A DNA stretch of 64,000 bases from Caulobacter sp. 602-1 (lineage in GTDB: Bacteria > Pseudomonadota > Alphaproteobacteria > Caulobacterales > Caulobacteraceae): NCBI RefSeq assembly GCF_003931565.1, contig NZ_RRYI01000003.1:558001-622000 (forward strand), written 5' to 3'. How positions within the stretch are numbered: the stretch's first letter is position 1; each line of letters begins with the position of its first letter. This document shows, in pieces, positions 25,101 to 32,804 of this stretch. Under the pieces are notes generated by a model, which made no database searches, was not told the DNA's origin, and worked only from the letters and a program-made list of their open reading frames with translations. The translations under genes were made by a program, and so were the position numbers.

Positions 25101-25546
25101 GTAGGCAGAATGAGCTTGGCGGAAAAAGCCAGTTCAGGATTCGTAACTACTTGGCTCGTTTCAACCTGCAGATGGAGAGCCTGCAACTCCTCTTCCCAAC
25201 CAGCGGCGGCTTCGCGAAGTGGAGCCAGCTTCGGCTCTTCTCGTACAAAGCGTACGAGCGCCTCGAGGAAAGATCGTTTTGGCGGATCGCTTTGATGTAG
25301 CCAGACGTCATAATTGAAGCAGAGAACATCAGCGTCATTCCGTGACTTCAATTTGCGCTCAAGCAGGTTGACGACCGTGGATTTTCCGCTCCCCCATTCA
25401 CCCAGCAAGCCTACAAACTTGATGCGCGGATCCCCGATAAGGGTCTCTGCAATCGTGCTGGCCAGGCGGTCGCGGCCATTCAATGCATCGGTTTCGGCCG
25501 GCGCATCGAGGATAAATTGCGGAACGAAAGCTGAAGGTTCGGTCAC
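22187..25546 (-). CDS. KAP-family P-loop NTPase (1119 aa, GTG start)
   Basis: Walker A 'GEWGSGKST' (49-57) follows a typical KAP N-terminus ('DRLASTIAETL'), with 'NYDVWLHQSD' after it. Two hydrophobic helices (about residues 168-215) sit inside the NTPase domain, as in KAP proteins, and Walker B is 'LLIVIDNLDRVPD' (about 285). The long C-terminal part is helical repeats. KAP NTPases are membrane-associated and found sporadically on mobile and defence loci; the exact function is unknown. Its GTG start overlaps the lipoprotein stop (GTGA). Confidence 0.85.
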   Translation of the reverse strand: MTEPSAFVPQFILDAPAETDALNGRDRLASTIAETLIGDPRIKFVGLLGEWGSGKSTVVNLLERKLKSRNDADVLCFNYDVWLHQSDPPKRSFLEALVRFVREEPKLAPLREAAAGWEEELQALHLQVETSQVVTNPELAFSAKLILPTLFLVPLGVKLLGDGMLSLESQRDPAAATMFWIGWLLALGPAVMAAILYAAWRPWSDKSAPMFGKNSAQFWLKHRGTLAKQSILAVFANKPAEFKHEQKTKSSEPSTPQFQDMFRKIAAAVQADQRRLLIVIDNLDRVPDADRLALWSTVRSFFLGADYSGRPLTRDRLPTILVPVDASALDRLSGMKDSAPASIGDTLLQIAPASRSSNAQAFADKTFDLVFYVPPPVLSKWHAYLRHRLREVFGKQFKSEWRDTIPALYEAFARKKTLSPGLTPRLAPREMNVFVNAIAALWVQARGLEVPLETIAWFVLANVESTPDFNMVLADARGALVEPYDEDWRRGVAALYYGVSKADAQELFMEEPIRAAIRTVDTVSFQTLSGRPGFERYLLNVLQTPGAGPDGLDPQRAARLVSTLAIRSKVSPHQAAWRYIHRALAGAVAVHPLNVEGLGAALNAANPSEQRVLIAELAAALSLLAPAVVQGQTRAFAETIGLLRQTSDALGLSPTPISAPSIYVFLDLIMNDDAGLLKGWLNTRESPSALVSVLSAQISNNELDALDPARAIEALFRHTETDFNWTPVLEAVSEAAHSGNGWWIARSLRALWVLDQASGNPFLDTLIPLGSTGTLQRAQERMYAEGELEGFVVGLAAAFVLGMPLPGMTWSQVLIERPELGLDVAKLLASRKGVRPSNFRLRQQQRPQEIELIRAVFTAWLESSSLEAADLDEFFDNRLEYENLIEENVRPLFWNRLAVVDGFYEAFAKRGDTEFTAVARQLIAFRGQDAAATIKRASIAEQIQERLNAVSKEGWQHGLLSDSPAYELLSYSDTAVVPPAMVDALHAFVGQVIDSSESVQRMRWFEIVARLPTPERTAALEALKAAVLTASNAEHYAELFSLGSDALLSTFNFPSDADEFVSKILHRLVVLDEGRNWINQRRETIARWIDAASPGPRAPLIEMVERLRSQEGVAFELPL

Positions 25547-26058
25547 GCAGCCGGAGCCTCCACTTGAGGGGCGGAAAAGTTGATCCGAGTGCGTGGAGTT
25601 GGCTCTTGCGCTTCGTCGACCGCGTCGTCGTCAGCTCGGCAGCTTCCTAGACGAGCCTGAACCAACGCTAGCTTGGCCTGCTCGCTCATCCCCTCTCTGA
25701 GTTCATCCTCGGTTTGGCAATTAGCGCAGCCGCCCGGAGCCTGGGCCGGCACGCTGGCTGCTGCGGCAATCTCCTGCCTGCACGCGGCCAAAGCCAGTTT
25801 GGAGAGGACATCAAGCGACTCCTTTGATGGCGCTAAGCGATAAGACCAGCGGCGCACGCATCGCTCGGCGTAGACGCTCAGAGCCGTCTGAGCCTCGCCT
25901 GCCTTGACGTCGGGCTTGGACAGCGCAGTATTTCGCGCCGCGATCGCGGAGGCGACCGGGCTAGCTGGGATGCAGATTCTGGTGTCCGGTCTTGGATTGC
26001 TACACGCGGCTAATGCGACGCCGATGGTGAGTCCTAGTAAACACTTCAAGTCGCCCAT
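25543..26058 (-). CDS. lipoprotein (171 aa) coupled to KAP NTPase
   Basis: The N-terminus 'LKCLLGLTIGVALAACS' is a lipobox signal, with lipidation expected at Cys19. The mature part has a Cys pair 'GCANCQ' near residue 110 and further Cys residues, and it is helical. Coupling to the KAP gene (4-bp overlap) suggests the two act together at the envelope, one inside and one anchored outside the inner membrane. No family is recognised. Confidence 0.7.
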   Translation of the reverse strand: MGDLKCLLGLTIGVALAACSNPRPDTRICIPASPVASAIAARNTALSKPDVKAGEAQTALSVYAERCVRRWSYRLAPSKESLDVLSKLALAACRQEIAAAASVPAQAPGGCANCQTEDELREGMSEQAKLALVQARLGSCRADDDAVDEAQEPTPRTRINFSAPQVEAPAA

Positions 26059-26396
26059 ATCGTCCTGCGCCGATCAGCCAGACGTTGCGTATCGTCAAGT
26101 TTGACGAGGGTAGGTAGAACCCGCGTCATGAACAAGGCTGCTGCCGGCCCGCTTTCTCCCAAGTACGAAGTTAATGCAGGTCAACAGGACTCGCGAGCGA
26201 GAACAGATGCTGAGGCAAGATTGAAGCGTCCGGGGCCAAGCACCCCTCACGCGGTTGTCTGCACACTGGAATTTCCAAGACCATCAGCGGCGGGAGTGGT
26301 CTCGCCGCGAGGCTGGAGTCTTTCTTTTTCTGCGCCATAGGCGCCCCTAGTCCAAGCCACGCTTGCCGCTGGAGGCCATGAGCGCAAGCTGGCGCC
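26059..26396. other. divergent promoter region, possible oriT
   Basis: This 338-bp region separates the lipoprotein and relaxase promoters. An AGACCA/TGGTCT inverted repeat lies around 26,278-26,303. An origin of transfer commonly lies next to the relaxase gene, so this is the first place to look, but no nic-site motif is recognised by eye. Confidence 0.35.
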
Positions 26397-28403
26397 ATGG
26401 ACGACCACCTCTTGGATTTCGAGATCCGGCCGGGCCGCATCCGCAGCGACGGAGGCCAAGCGGTAGGTCGTGGACAGCGCCTCTCGCGCCTCGTCGCCAA
26501 GCCTGCGCGGACGACGTCGCGATCGAGCGGCCGAGGCCTGGCCAGACGCTCAGGCTCGCCCGGCCGATGCTCTCGGATCGGCCGAGGCCAGGACGCCGCT
26601 AACGCGATGAAGTTTCGCAGCGGCGGCGTCGGCTATCGCCGCGTCGTCATCAAGACCCGCATGGCCGCCTTGAAGCTCGGGAGCCAGGCGGCCGGCGCGC
26701 ATCTGCGCTACCTCGTGCGCGATGGCGTCACCCGCGATGGCCAGCCCGCCAGCCTCTACGGTCGCGACGGCGAAGGCGTTGACGGCGCGGCCTTCACCGC
26801 GCGCGGCGCCGGCGACCGCCGCCAGTTCCGGTTCATCATCGCGCCCGAGGACGGCGCGGACCTCTCTGACATGCGCGCCTTCACGCGCGATCTCATGGGG
26901 CAGATGGAGCGAGACCTAGGGACGAAGCTCGATTGGGTGGCGGTCGATCACTTCAACACCGGCCATCCGCACAGCCATGTCGTGGTCCTAGGCAAGGACG
27001 AGTTCGGCAAAGACCTGATCATCGCCCAGGACTACCTGACCCACGGCCTTCGCCATCGCGCCCAGGAACTGGCGACCCTGGAGCTAGGCTTGCAGACCGA
27101 GCAGGAGATTGCCCGCAAGCGCGAGACGGAGATAACCGCCGAGCGCTTCACCGATATTGACCGCGGCCTCGTCGCCGACATGACCGCGGCGCGCACTATT
27201 GACGTGCGGCCAGGCGCCGGTCAGGTCCGCGCCGATCACGAGGCGACCTTGCGCCAATGCCGCTTAAGAACCCTGGAGCGCATGGACCTCGCCGAACAGG
27301 TCTCTCCGGGCGTCTGGCGGCTTTCCGAGGGTATGGAATCGACCTTGCGTGGCCTTGGCGAGCGCGGCGACATCATCCGCGCCATGAGCCGGGCCGTCAG
27401 CAGGCGCGGTCGCGAGGCCAACCCCGAGGCCTTCGTCATTGACCCGGCCAATGAGGCATCGACGCCCAAGGCCGGGCGGGTGATCGACAAGCGCCTGACC
27501 GACGAGTTGGGCGATCGGGTCGGCTTGGTCGTCGATGGGATCGATGGCCGCGTCCGGCATGTTGAGGTCGATGGCGACACCGCCGCCGAGATCCGTATCG
27601 GCGCTGTTGTCGAGACCGGCGCCAGACCCGCCAGCCGCGCAGCGGACAGAACCATCGCCGCCCTTGCCGAGGATGACGTCTATCGCCCCAGCGATCACCG
27701 ACAGCGGCTGCTAAGCGGCGAGATGAAGCTCCCGCCCGGCGCCCGCGCCGACGATCTCGTCGAGGCGCATGTTCGAAGGTTGGAGGCGCTACGCCGGGCC
27801 GGTGTGGTGGAGCGCTGGAGCGAGGACGCCTGGAGCATTCCCAAGGACTTCGCGGCTCGCGCCGAGGCCTTTGAACAGGGCCGGCGATCACAGGTCCGCC
27901 TGTTGTCGGCTTTCGACCTGGAGAGCCAGATCCGAAGCGATGGCGCGACCTGGCTCGATCGTCAGCTCGTCCGTGGGGAACGATTTGAAGCCTCACCGCA
28001 GGGCTTTGGCGCTGAGGTCGAGCGTGCTCTTGATCGACGGCGCGAGACGTTGGTTCGGCAAGGCCACGCCGCGCTCGGCGCCAATGGCGATTGGCGCGCC
28101 AAGCCAGACTTGCTCGCGACGCTGGAGCGTCAGGAGATCAGCCGGCGCGGCGAAGCCATGGCCAAGGACAGGGGCTTGCCGCTCCGTATGCCCGAGCCCG
28201 GCGAGAGTGTGCGCGGCAAGTTGGTCGATAGCGTGCAACTGGCGTCAGGCAAGTTCGCGGTGATCGAAGGTCACATGGATTTCGCGCTCGTGCCCTGGCG
28301 GCCGGTGATGGAGCGCTATCGGGGCCAGGACATCGCCGGAACGGTGGAGATGGGCGGCAACATCTCCTGGCAGCTCGGTCGCAGCCGGGGCCTTGGTATC
28401 TAG
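26397..28403 (+). CDS. DUF3363-type relaxase / mobilization protein (668 aa)
   Basis: The N-terminal relaxase domain has 'VDHFNTGHPHSHVVV' (about 182-196), supplying metal-binding histidines. Before it lie 'YLVRDGVTRDG' and 'FRFIIAPEDG' strands, typical of the VirD2-like alphaproteobacterial relaxases with a C-terminal DUF3363 domain (about 300-668, 'DFALVPWRPV' near the end). The enzyme would nick oriT and pilot the strand during conjugation. No type IV secretion genes are in the window, so the element would be mobilizable rather than self-transmissible, unless they lie elsewhere. Its stop overlaps the convergent RHH stop. Confidence 0.9.
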   Translation: MDDHLLDFEIRPGRIRSDGGQAVGRGQRLSRLVAKPARTTSRSSGRGLARRSGSPGRCSRIGRGQDAANAMKFRSGGVGYRRVVIKTRMAALKLGSQAAGAHLRYLVRDGVTRDGQPASLYGRDGEGVDGAAFTARGAGDRRQFRFIIAPEDGADLSDMRAFTRDLMGQMERDLGTKLDWVAVDHFNTGHPHSHVVVLGKDEFGKDLIIAQDYLTHGLRHRAQELATLELGLQTEQEIARKRETEITAERFTDIDRGLVADMTAARTIDVRPGAGQVRADHEATLRQCRLRTLERMDLAEQVSPGVWRLSEGMESTLRGLGERGDIIRAMSRAVSRRGREANPEAFVIDPANEASTPKAGRVIDKRLTDELGDRVGLVVDGIDGRVRHVEVDGDTAAEIRIGAVVETGARPASRAADRTIAALAEDDVYRPSDHRQRLLSGEMKLPPGARADDLVEAHVRRLEALRRAGVVERWSEDAWSIPKDFAARAEAFEQGRRSQVRLLSAFDLESQIRSDGATWLDRQLVRGERFEASPQGFGAEVERALDRRRETLVRQGHAALGANGDWRAKPDLLATLERQEISRRGEAMAKDRGLPLRMPEPGESVRGKLVDSVQLASGKFAVIEGHMDFALVPWRPVMERYRGQDIAGTVEMGGNISWQLGRSRGLGI

Positions 28404-28834
28404 CGCCCGGTCGGCTCGTCTCCGTTGAGCCCAAGACCGCCCGGCTCGAACGCTTGGTCGGAGAGCGAGGCACCGCTGCTGAGACGCCGGTTCAAGGCTT
28501 GGATGAAGTTGCCATAGCGCTTTTGGCCCAGGGCTCGCGTGGCCGGCTCATCGGCGGCTGAGACGACGGGCGTTGCGCCAAGCCAGGTGCGGATGAAGAT
28601 CGCGAGGGCTTCGTTGCCGACCTGGGCTTCGCGCTCCAGCCGCTCCATGTGTTTGTTCATCCGATCCAGGCGACGCAGCAGAGCCGCCTCCGTGCGCTCG
28701 GCGCCGTCTGGCGACATGAACGAGGCCAGGGCCGCGCGAACGATCTCCGACTTGGGCCGGCGAGTGCGGATCGACAGTTGATGGAGCGCCTTGGCCAGAT
28801 CGGCTGGCAGATAGACCTTGGTCTCGACCTTCAT
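28400..28834 (-). CDS. ribbon-helix-helix mobilization accessory protein (144 aa)
   Basis: The N-terminus 'VETKVYLPADLAKALHQLS' then 'TRRPKSEIVRAALASFM' is a ribbon-helix-helix, followed by a coiled-coil helix with 'LLRRLDRMNKHMERLEREA'. Such proteins accompany DUF3363 relaxases and may bind oriT or regulate transfer. It is convergent with the relaxase (4-bp overlap of stops) and its start overlaps the DUF2840 stop (ATGA). Confidence 0.8.
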   Translation of the reverse strand: MKVETKVYLPADLAKALHQLSIRTRRPKSEIVRAALASFMSPDGAERTEAALLRRLDRMNKHMERLEREAQVGNEALAIFIRTWLGATPVVSAADEPATRALGQKRYGNFIQALNRRLSSGASLSDQAFEPGGLGLNGDEPTGR

Positions 28835-29328
28835 GCGGCGTCCTCGTCGATCAAGCCCAGGCGCTTGCGCGACAGCCAGGCGCGGTGGCGGACGCGGGTG
28901 TAGGGTGATGGCGGTTCAGCGACGGCGATCCGACCGCCGACATGGCGCCAATGATCGAGACAGACGCGCTCGGGATTGATGCCGAGCGCCTCGATGGCGT
29001 CGATGGCGTCCAGGCCGGCGCGGACCTTCACCCAGGTCTTCAGGTCGAGAAGAACTTCGGCGCCGGGATTGACGAAAGGAACGCGGTCGAAGCGCTCGCC
29101 CGCTTCGACCGCACGGAGAACCCAGAGGCGCGAGAGCGTGGTGCCATAGTCGCCAGCCTCCCAATGGATCAGGGCGAAGACGGCGCCGGGGGCGAAGGTA
29201 ACGGCGCGGCGGCGGCGATCGTGGGCGATCTCATCAACTGGCTGGCCGAAACGAAGCCAGCGCTGGAAGCGGTCCTTGAGCCAGATCAGCTCGACCTCGA
29301 TCGAAGATGATGAGAAACGCGGTTGCAT
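28831..29328 (-). CDS. DUF2840 protein (165 aa)
   Basis: The segment 'VELIWLKDRFQRWLRFGQPV' near the start, 'FAPGAVFALIHWEAGDYGTT' in the middle and 'VLLDLKTWVKVRAGLDAIDAI' are the DUF2840 pattern, a small family found with conjugation genes of alphaproteobacterial islands and plasmids. ATG 29328 is used; an upstream TTG at 29349 is possible. It is coupled to the RHH gene by a 4-bp overlap. The partner genes usually seen nearby (TraF-like peptidase, ParA) are absent. Confidence 0.8.
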   Translation of the reverse strand: MQPRFSSSSIEVELIWLKDRFQRWLRFGQPVDEIAHDRRRRAVTFAPGAVFALIHWEAGDYGTTLSRLWVLRAVEAGERFDRVPFVNPGAEVLLDLKTWVKVRAGLDAIDAIEALGINPERVCLDHWRHVGGRIAVAEPPSPYTRVRHRAWLSRKRLGLIDEDAA

Positions 29329-29436
29329 GGCGCGCCAGGGGCCACCCAACTGTGCGCCAGTTCAAGGGGAGAAGAACCTTCGTCGAAGAAAGACAGGCTG
29401 TGGGAAAGAAACGGCGGCTATGTTTCTCGATGAACG

Positions 29437-30717
29437 TCACATATCCACGGACGGAAGATCGACCGGTGCGGTGTCCGAGAGTAGCCGCACGCCCAGGGCG
29501 CGACGGTATCGATCGGCTTCATATCCATGCACCGCGCGATCGAACCACGTTTCGAACGACAGGATCATCTCGTCTATGCGCCTATCTAGGTCGACAAAGC
29601 TCTGGACGCTGCGCGAGTATTGATATGCCCCCGCCCAGCCACGTAGCGTGTCGTCTATCTGGGAAAGCGTCTGGATATAGCACTGCGTTCGCTTCGTCCT
29701 CGGCTGCCCGTCACTTAGCGATTGATTTACCCATTTCTTACCCTCAGCGATCTGTTCAGAAATTTTCCCGAGCAGCTTTTCTCGCGCTAATGCCGAGGGC
29801 GGATTAAGGCCCCGAACGACTCGATATCCAAGGAAGTCAAAGCCTCCATTGATTGGCCCAGCTTCAGCCTTGTGGGGAGCCGACTGCGGATCATAAGCTT
29901 CGAGGTTCAAGTTTTTAAGGATTGAGCGGCCAGCCTCAAGCGCCTTTCCGGCCGCCTTCCCGCTTTTCGCTAATATTAGAAAGTCATCGATATACCTGAC
30001 GCAAACGACATCGCGACGGTTTAGTTCAGCGTCGAAGTCCTTGAGGAGTAGATTGCCCGCCAAAACCGACAGCGGCGAGCCCTGAGCGACGCCATCAGCG
30101 CCTAGCGGGAACAGTTCTGCATCGGGGCCGAGTTGAGCTCGATTAGACAACTCGACATTTATCGCGCTCTCGAAGAGGTCCACGAAATCCCCATCATCCA
30201 GCGCCTTCCTTAGCTGCTCAATGACGTTGGCTTTGGGGAAAGACGGGAAGAAGTCGCGGATGTCGGACCGGATGAAATATCGCGCTCCGACGTCTTCAGC
30301 TTTCTCTATGAGCGCCAACGCATGGCCGATACCACGCCCCGGCACCCCTCCGACGGACGTCGGCGTCCGTAACGCGGCCTGTAGATCACCTGACCCGCAA
30401 TGACGGTATAGAACATCTAGGATGGCCCGTTGGACCACGCGGTCGCTAACCGGGGCGACGATGATCGCCCTTTTGCCGACCTTGCCTTTTCCCTTTGGAA
30501 TGGCGACGCCAAGCGCTGGCTTAAACTTGAATGTTTTCTTTTGCAGGCGACGCTGGATGTTCTCGATGTTCGCGAACAGGTTCTCTTCGAACTGTTGCGC
30601 ATCGAGCCGCGATTGCTTGTTGCCCGACCGTTCAGCGTTGGCCTTGATCACACGCCAAGCCTTCAAAAGAACCTGGCGCTCTCTCACTCGGCTATAGAGG
30701 CTCGGCTCGACCTTCAA
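29437..30717 (-). CDS. reverse transcriptase with YIDD active site (426 aa)
   Basis: RT fingers/palm motifs are clear: 'SDIRDFFPSF' (D152), 'VAQGSPLSVLAGNLLL' (QG at 212-213), the catalytic 'YIDD' (242-245) and 'DFLGYRVVRG' (about 293-302). The C-terminal 100 residues are a helical thumb/extension without an endonuclease or Cas domain. QGSPLS and the absence of the DGR 'SQ' motif point to a group II-like or defence-type RT. YIDD rather than YADD is described for group II-like G2L4 enzymes. No intron RNA features are evident, but a 147-bp direct repeat begins 40 bp upstream. Confidence 0.88.
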   Translation of the reverse strand: MKVEPSLYSRVRERQVLLKAWRVIKANAERSGNKQSRLDAQQFEENLFANIENIQRRLQKKTFKFKPALGVAIPKGKGKVGKRAIIVAPVSDRVVQRAILDVLYRHCGSGDLQAALRTPTSVGGVPGRGIGHALALIEKAEDVGARYFIRSDIRDFFPSFPKANVIEQLRKALDDGDFVDLFESAINVELSNRAQLGPDAELFPLGADGVAQGSPLSVLAGNLLLKDFDAELNRRDVVCVRYIDDFLILAKSGKAAGKALEAGRSILKNLNLEAYDPQSAPHKAEAGPINGGFDFLGYRVVRGLNPPSALAREKLLGKISEQIAEGKKWVNQSLSDGQPRTKRTQCYIQTLSQIDDTLRGWAGAYQYSRSVQSFVDLDRRIDEMILSFETWFDRAVHGYEADRYRRALGVRLLSDTAPVDLPSVDM

Positions 30718-30756
30718 CTATTGACCTCTGGGCTACCGGCAAGTCCCCCGGCCACT

Positions 30757-30903
30757 AGGGAGTTTGACTCGATCCAGGGCCGGTCACGCTGACACCGTCA
30801 ACACGCCCGACGACCCGCACCCCAGGGTGAACCCCAAGGTCCCCGACCCCATCCGCCTCGACGCTCACATGGAGCCCGAACCGCACATCGCCGGAAATCT
30901 CGC
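30757..30903 (-). repeat. 147-bp perfect direct repeat, copy nearest the RT
   Basis: Bases 30757-30903 are identical to 31109-31255 (offset 352). On the RT-sense strand the repeat can be read as protein ('REISGDVRFGLHVSVEADG'), preceded in this copy by a hydrophobic stretch. It could therefore be a duplicated gene fragment or a structured RNA. It starts 40 bp before the RT start codon. Confidence 0.9.
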
Positions 30904-31108
30904 CCGTCATCGCGACCACAAGGGCGAACGCCCCCGCCACCGCCAGACCCGCTTTTTCATCCGCGCCGACATCCTATTGCCCCTCTTCAGCGTAACAGTT
31001 TTTGCGCGCTGTCAAGGTGACCGCCGGGCCTCCCGCCAGCGCCAGAATAATGCTCTTCGACCGTCCGGTAGGCGCATCGCGCGACGCCGGTCGTGGGCTT
31101 CTGGGCCG

Positions 31109-31255
31109 AGGGAGTTTGACTCGATCCAGGGCCGGTCACGCTGACACCGTCAACACGCCCGACGACCCGCACCCCAGGGTGAACCCCAAGGTCCCCGACC
31201 CCATCCGCCTCGACGCTCACATGGAGCCCGAACCGCACATCGCCGGAAATCTCGC
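31109..31255 (-). repeat. 147-bp perfect direct repeat, distal copy
   Basis: This copy is identical to 30757-30903. The bases flanking the two copies differ, so the repeat boundaries are sharp. The 205 bp between copies encode no recognised product. No mismatches were seen in the full read-through, which implies recent duplication or gene conversion. Confidence 0.9.
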
Positions 31256-31476
31256 GCGCCAAGCGTACACGATTCGTTCCGCTTGAGAAGGCCAAGCTAA
31301 TTTTCCGTTATGACGCTTGCGGCCAGTCGGTGATCGTCCCCTCAAGGGCGGCGCTGCCGCCGCCTACGGCGGTGCGCTCCGCGCACCCTTGACCGGCCGC
31401 TCACCGCCCGGCTTGGGCTCGGCAAGCGGTTTAAGCCTAGCTAGGCGCTTCGCGCCTGCGGCTTAACCGCAGCCTT
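31256..31476. other. intergenic region with TCAAGGG/CCCTTGA hairpin, right copy
   Basis: TCAAGGG (31342-31348) pairs with CCCTTGA (31386-31392) around GC-rich inner hairpins (CGCC-tac-GGCG and GGTGCG/CGCACC). An outer GGTGA/TCACC pair may extend it. This is the counterpart of the hairpin at 14509-14579 and lies at the mirror position next to the XRE gene. Confidence 0.55.
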
Positions 31477-31719
31477 CTACAGCTTTATGCGAACACCTGG
31501 GCCGACCCCGTTGGCGTCATCGGCATCTAGGAAAACCACTCCAGCATCCTCCAACGCCCGGCGGACAGCCTGAATATTGGCTTGAGAACTCCGGCCGGTT
31601 CCGACCTCTCCCTCCATCCGTCGGATCGTTTGCAGAGACACGCCAGAAGCTTCGGAGAGCCTTGCCCCGGTCCAGTCAACGAGAGCCCGCCCGGCTCTGA
31701 TTTGCGCGCCTGTTAGCAT
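31477..31719 (-). CDS. short XRE-family regulator (80 aa), right module
   Basis: A minimal helix-turn-helix: 'LTGAQIRAGRALVDWTGARL', 'SEASGVSLQTIRRMEGEVG', then 'AGVVFLDADDANGVGPGVRIKL'. The layout and tail match the left-module XRE protein (14209-14445). It diverges from the Tat-like/recombinase operon starting at 31815 and probably represses it. Confidence 0.82.
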   Translation of the reverse strand: MLTGAQIRAGRALVDWTGARLSEASGVSLQTIRRMEGEVGTGRSSQANIQAVRRALEDAGVVFLDADDANGVGPGVRIKL

Positions 31720-31814
31720 TGTGTGATATATTTTGAGCCGTATGGCACTTTTTGTTTGATATGGAGGCTGAGGATTGATAGAGTCACGATAACCACTGAA
31801 TCAGGACCTACGCT

Positions 31815-32351
31815 ATGGGCCAGCGTCGAAAGACGGGCGACGGCGCTCGCCTGCCTGCCATCTCACGTCGTGCTGTCATCGGCGCAACCGCCGTTCCGTT
31901 CGCGGAGACTGTGCGGGGACTTCCAGCGCCGGGCGCTGTCGATATCCCCGCACAGTGCGCGGCCTGGGTGGCGGTGGATATGGAGATCACCCGCCTCTGC
32001 AATCGGTGGTCCGAGCTGGAAGTCCAGGCCGTCAAGCAGTTCGACTATTTCAACCTGACCGACGCCCAGATCAGCGCCCTGCCGATGGGGCCTGAGATGG
32101 ACGCCGTGGACGCCGAGTGCCGACGCCTTGGCGATGTCTGCGAAGAGGCCCTGGAGCCGCTGGGCAAGCTGACGCCGCGCACGATCGAAGACGCCACGGC
32201 CATGCTCGCAATCGCCTATCGCCTGCTGCGTTTGCAGGAGGACACGCCTTGGCCGTTCGTGAACAAGGCCTGGACCTTCCTATCACGGGCCCACTGTCCC
32301 GGATGCGGCGCCGCCTACGCCCCCAAATCGTTGCCGGTTTCCGCGCAATGA
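31815..32351 (+). CDS. Tat-like signal protein with C-terminal CPGCG motif (178 aa), right copy
   Basis: This is homologous throughout to 13553-14077: 'SRRAVIGATAVPFA' signal-like start, 'AQCAAWVAVDMEITRLCNRW', 'DYFNLTDAQISALPMGPEM', and 'CPGCGAAYAPKSLP' at the end. The conserved C-x-x-C and the repeated association with a serine recombinase suggest a fixed partner in this class of element. Export by the Tat route is suggested only by the RR segment. Confidence 0.75.
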   Translation: MGQRRKTGDGARLPAISRRAVIGATAVPFAETVRGLPAPGAVDIPAQCAAWVAVDMEITRLCNRWSELEVQAVKQFDYFNLTDAQISALPMGPEMDAVDAECRRLGDVCEEALEPLGKLTPRTIEDATAMLAIAYRLLRLQEDTPWPFVNKAWTFLSRAHCPGCGAAYAPKSLPVSAQ

Positions 32352-32599
32352 ATCGGGAGGGGAGGCCCAAATCGTTGCGTGTCGTTGGCGCCCTTGCTGC
32401 GGGTTTCCGTCGTCTAGGGACCGTGATGAGCAAAAATCTTGGTCTTCTCCAATCTATCCCAAAGGCACCGCCCTTATCCGGCGAGGTTTCCGGCGTTTCC
32501 CGCAGTACGCCCGTCACACACGGGCGCCTCTTGGCGCCTGCGTTGACCGAGACCGCCAGTCTCCGAACGCTTTTGGCTCCTGTCCCCAAGGAGCCAAGA

Positions 32600-32785
32600 A
32601 TGGACGAGCCCCCACGTCCCGCAGTTGGGACGATCACCCCCGCCAACGACGCACCTTCCCCGCATCCCGAGTTCGACGCCGTGGTCATGACCCTGGCGAG
32701 CCTTCTGGGGCGGCAGATGGCGCGCGAGCACTTCCTCGCCAGCCTGGAGGCGGCCAACGCCAAAGGCGGCGAGCATGAAGCCTGA
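32600..32785 (+). CDS. small protein preceding serine recombinase (61 aa)
   Basis: The ATG at 32600 has AAGGAG seven bases upstream. The product has a proline-rich start and an amphipathic helix ('FDAVVMTLASLLGRQMAREH'). It occupies the position of the 74-residue ORF in the left module. The same frame is open back to an ATG at 32348 that overlaps the upstream stop as ATGA, which would give 145 residues; the intervening inverted repeats make that less likely. Confidence 0.6.
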   Translation: MDEPPRPAVGTITPANDAPSPHPEFDAVVMTLASLLGRQMAREHFLASLEAANAKGGEHEA

Positions 32786-32804
32786 GAGCCTGGAGGTTAG
32801 GACC

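Noticed and set aside
29437..30717. Group II intron-encoded protein
   Set aside because: No maturase or HNH domain, no domain V-like hairpin or intron boundary was seen beside it.
30757..31255. CRISPR array or DGR template/variable repeats
   Set aside because: There are only two long copies with no spacers of regular size. DGR repeats would differ at adenines and lie in a target gene, whereas these are identical.
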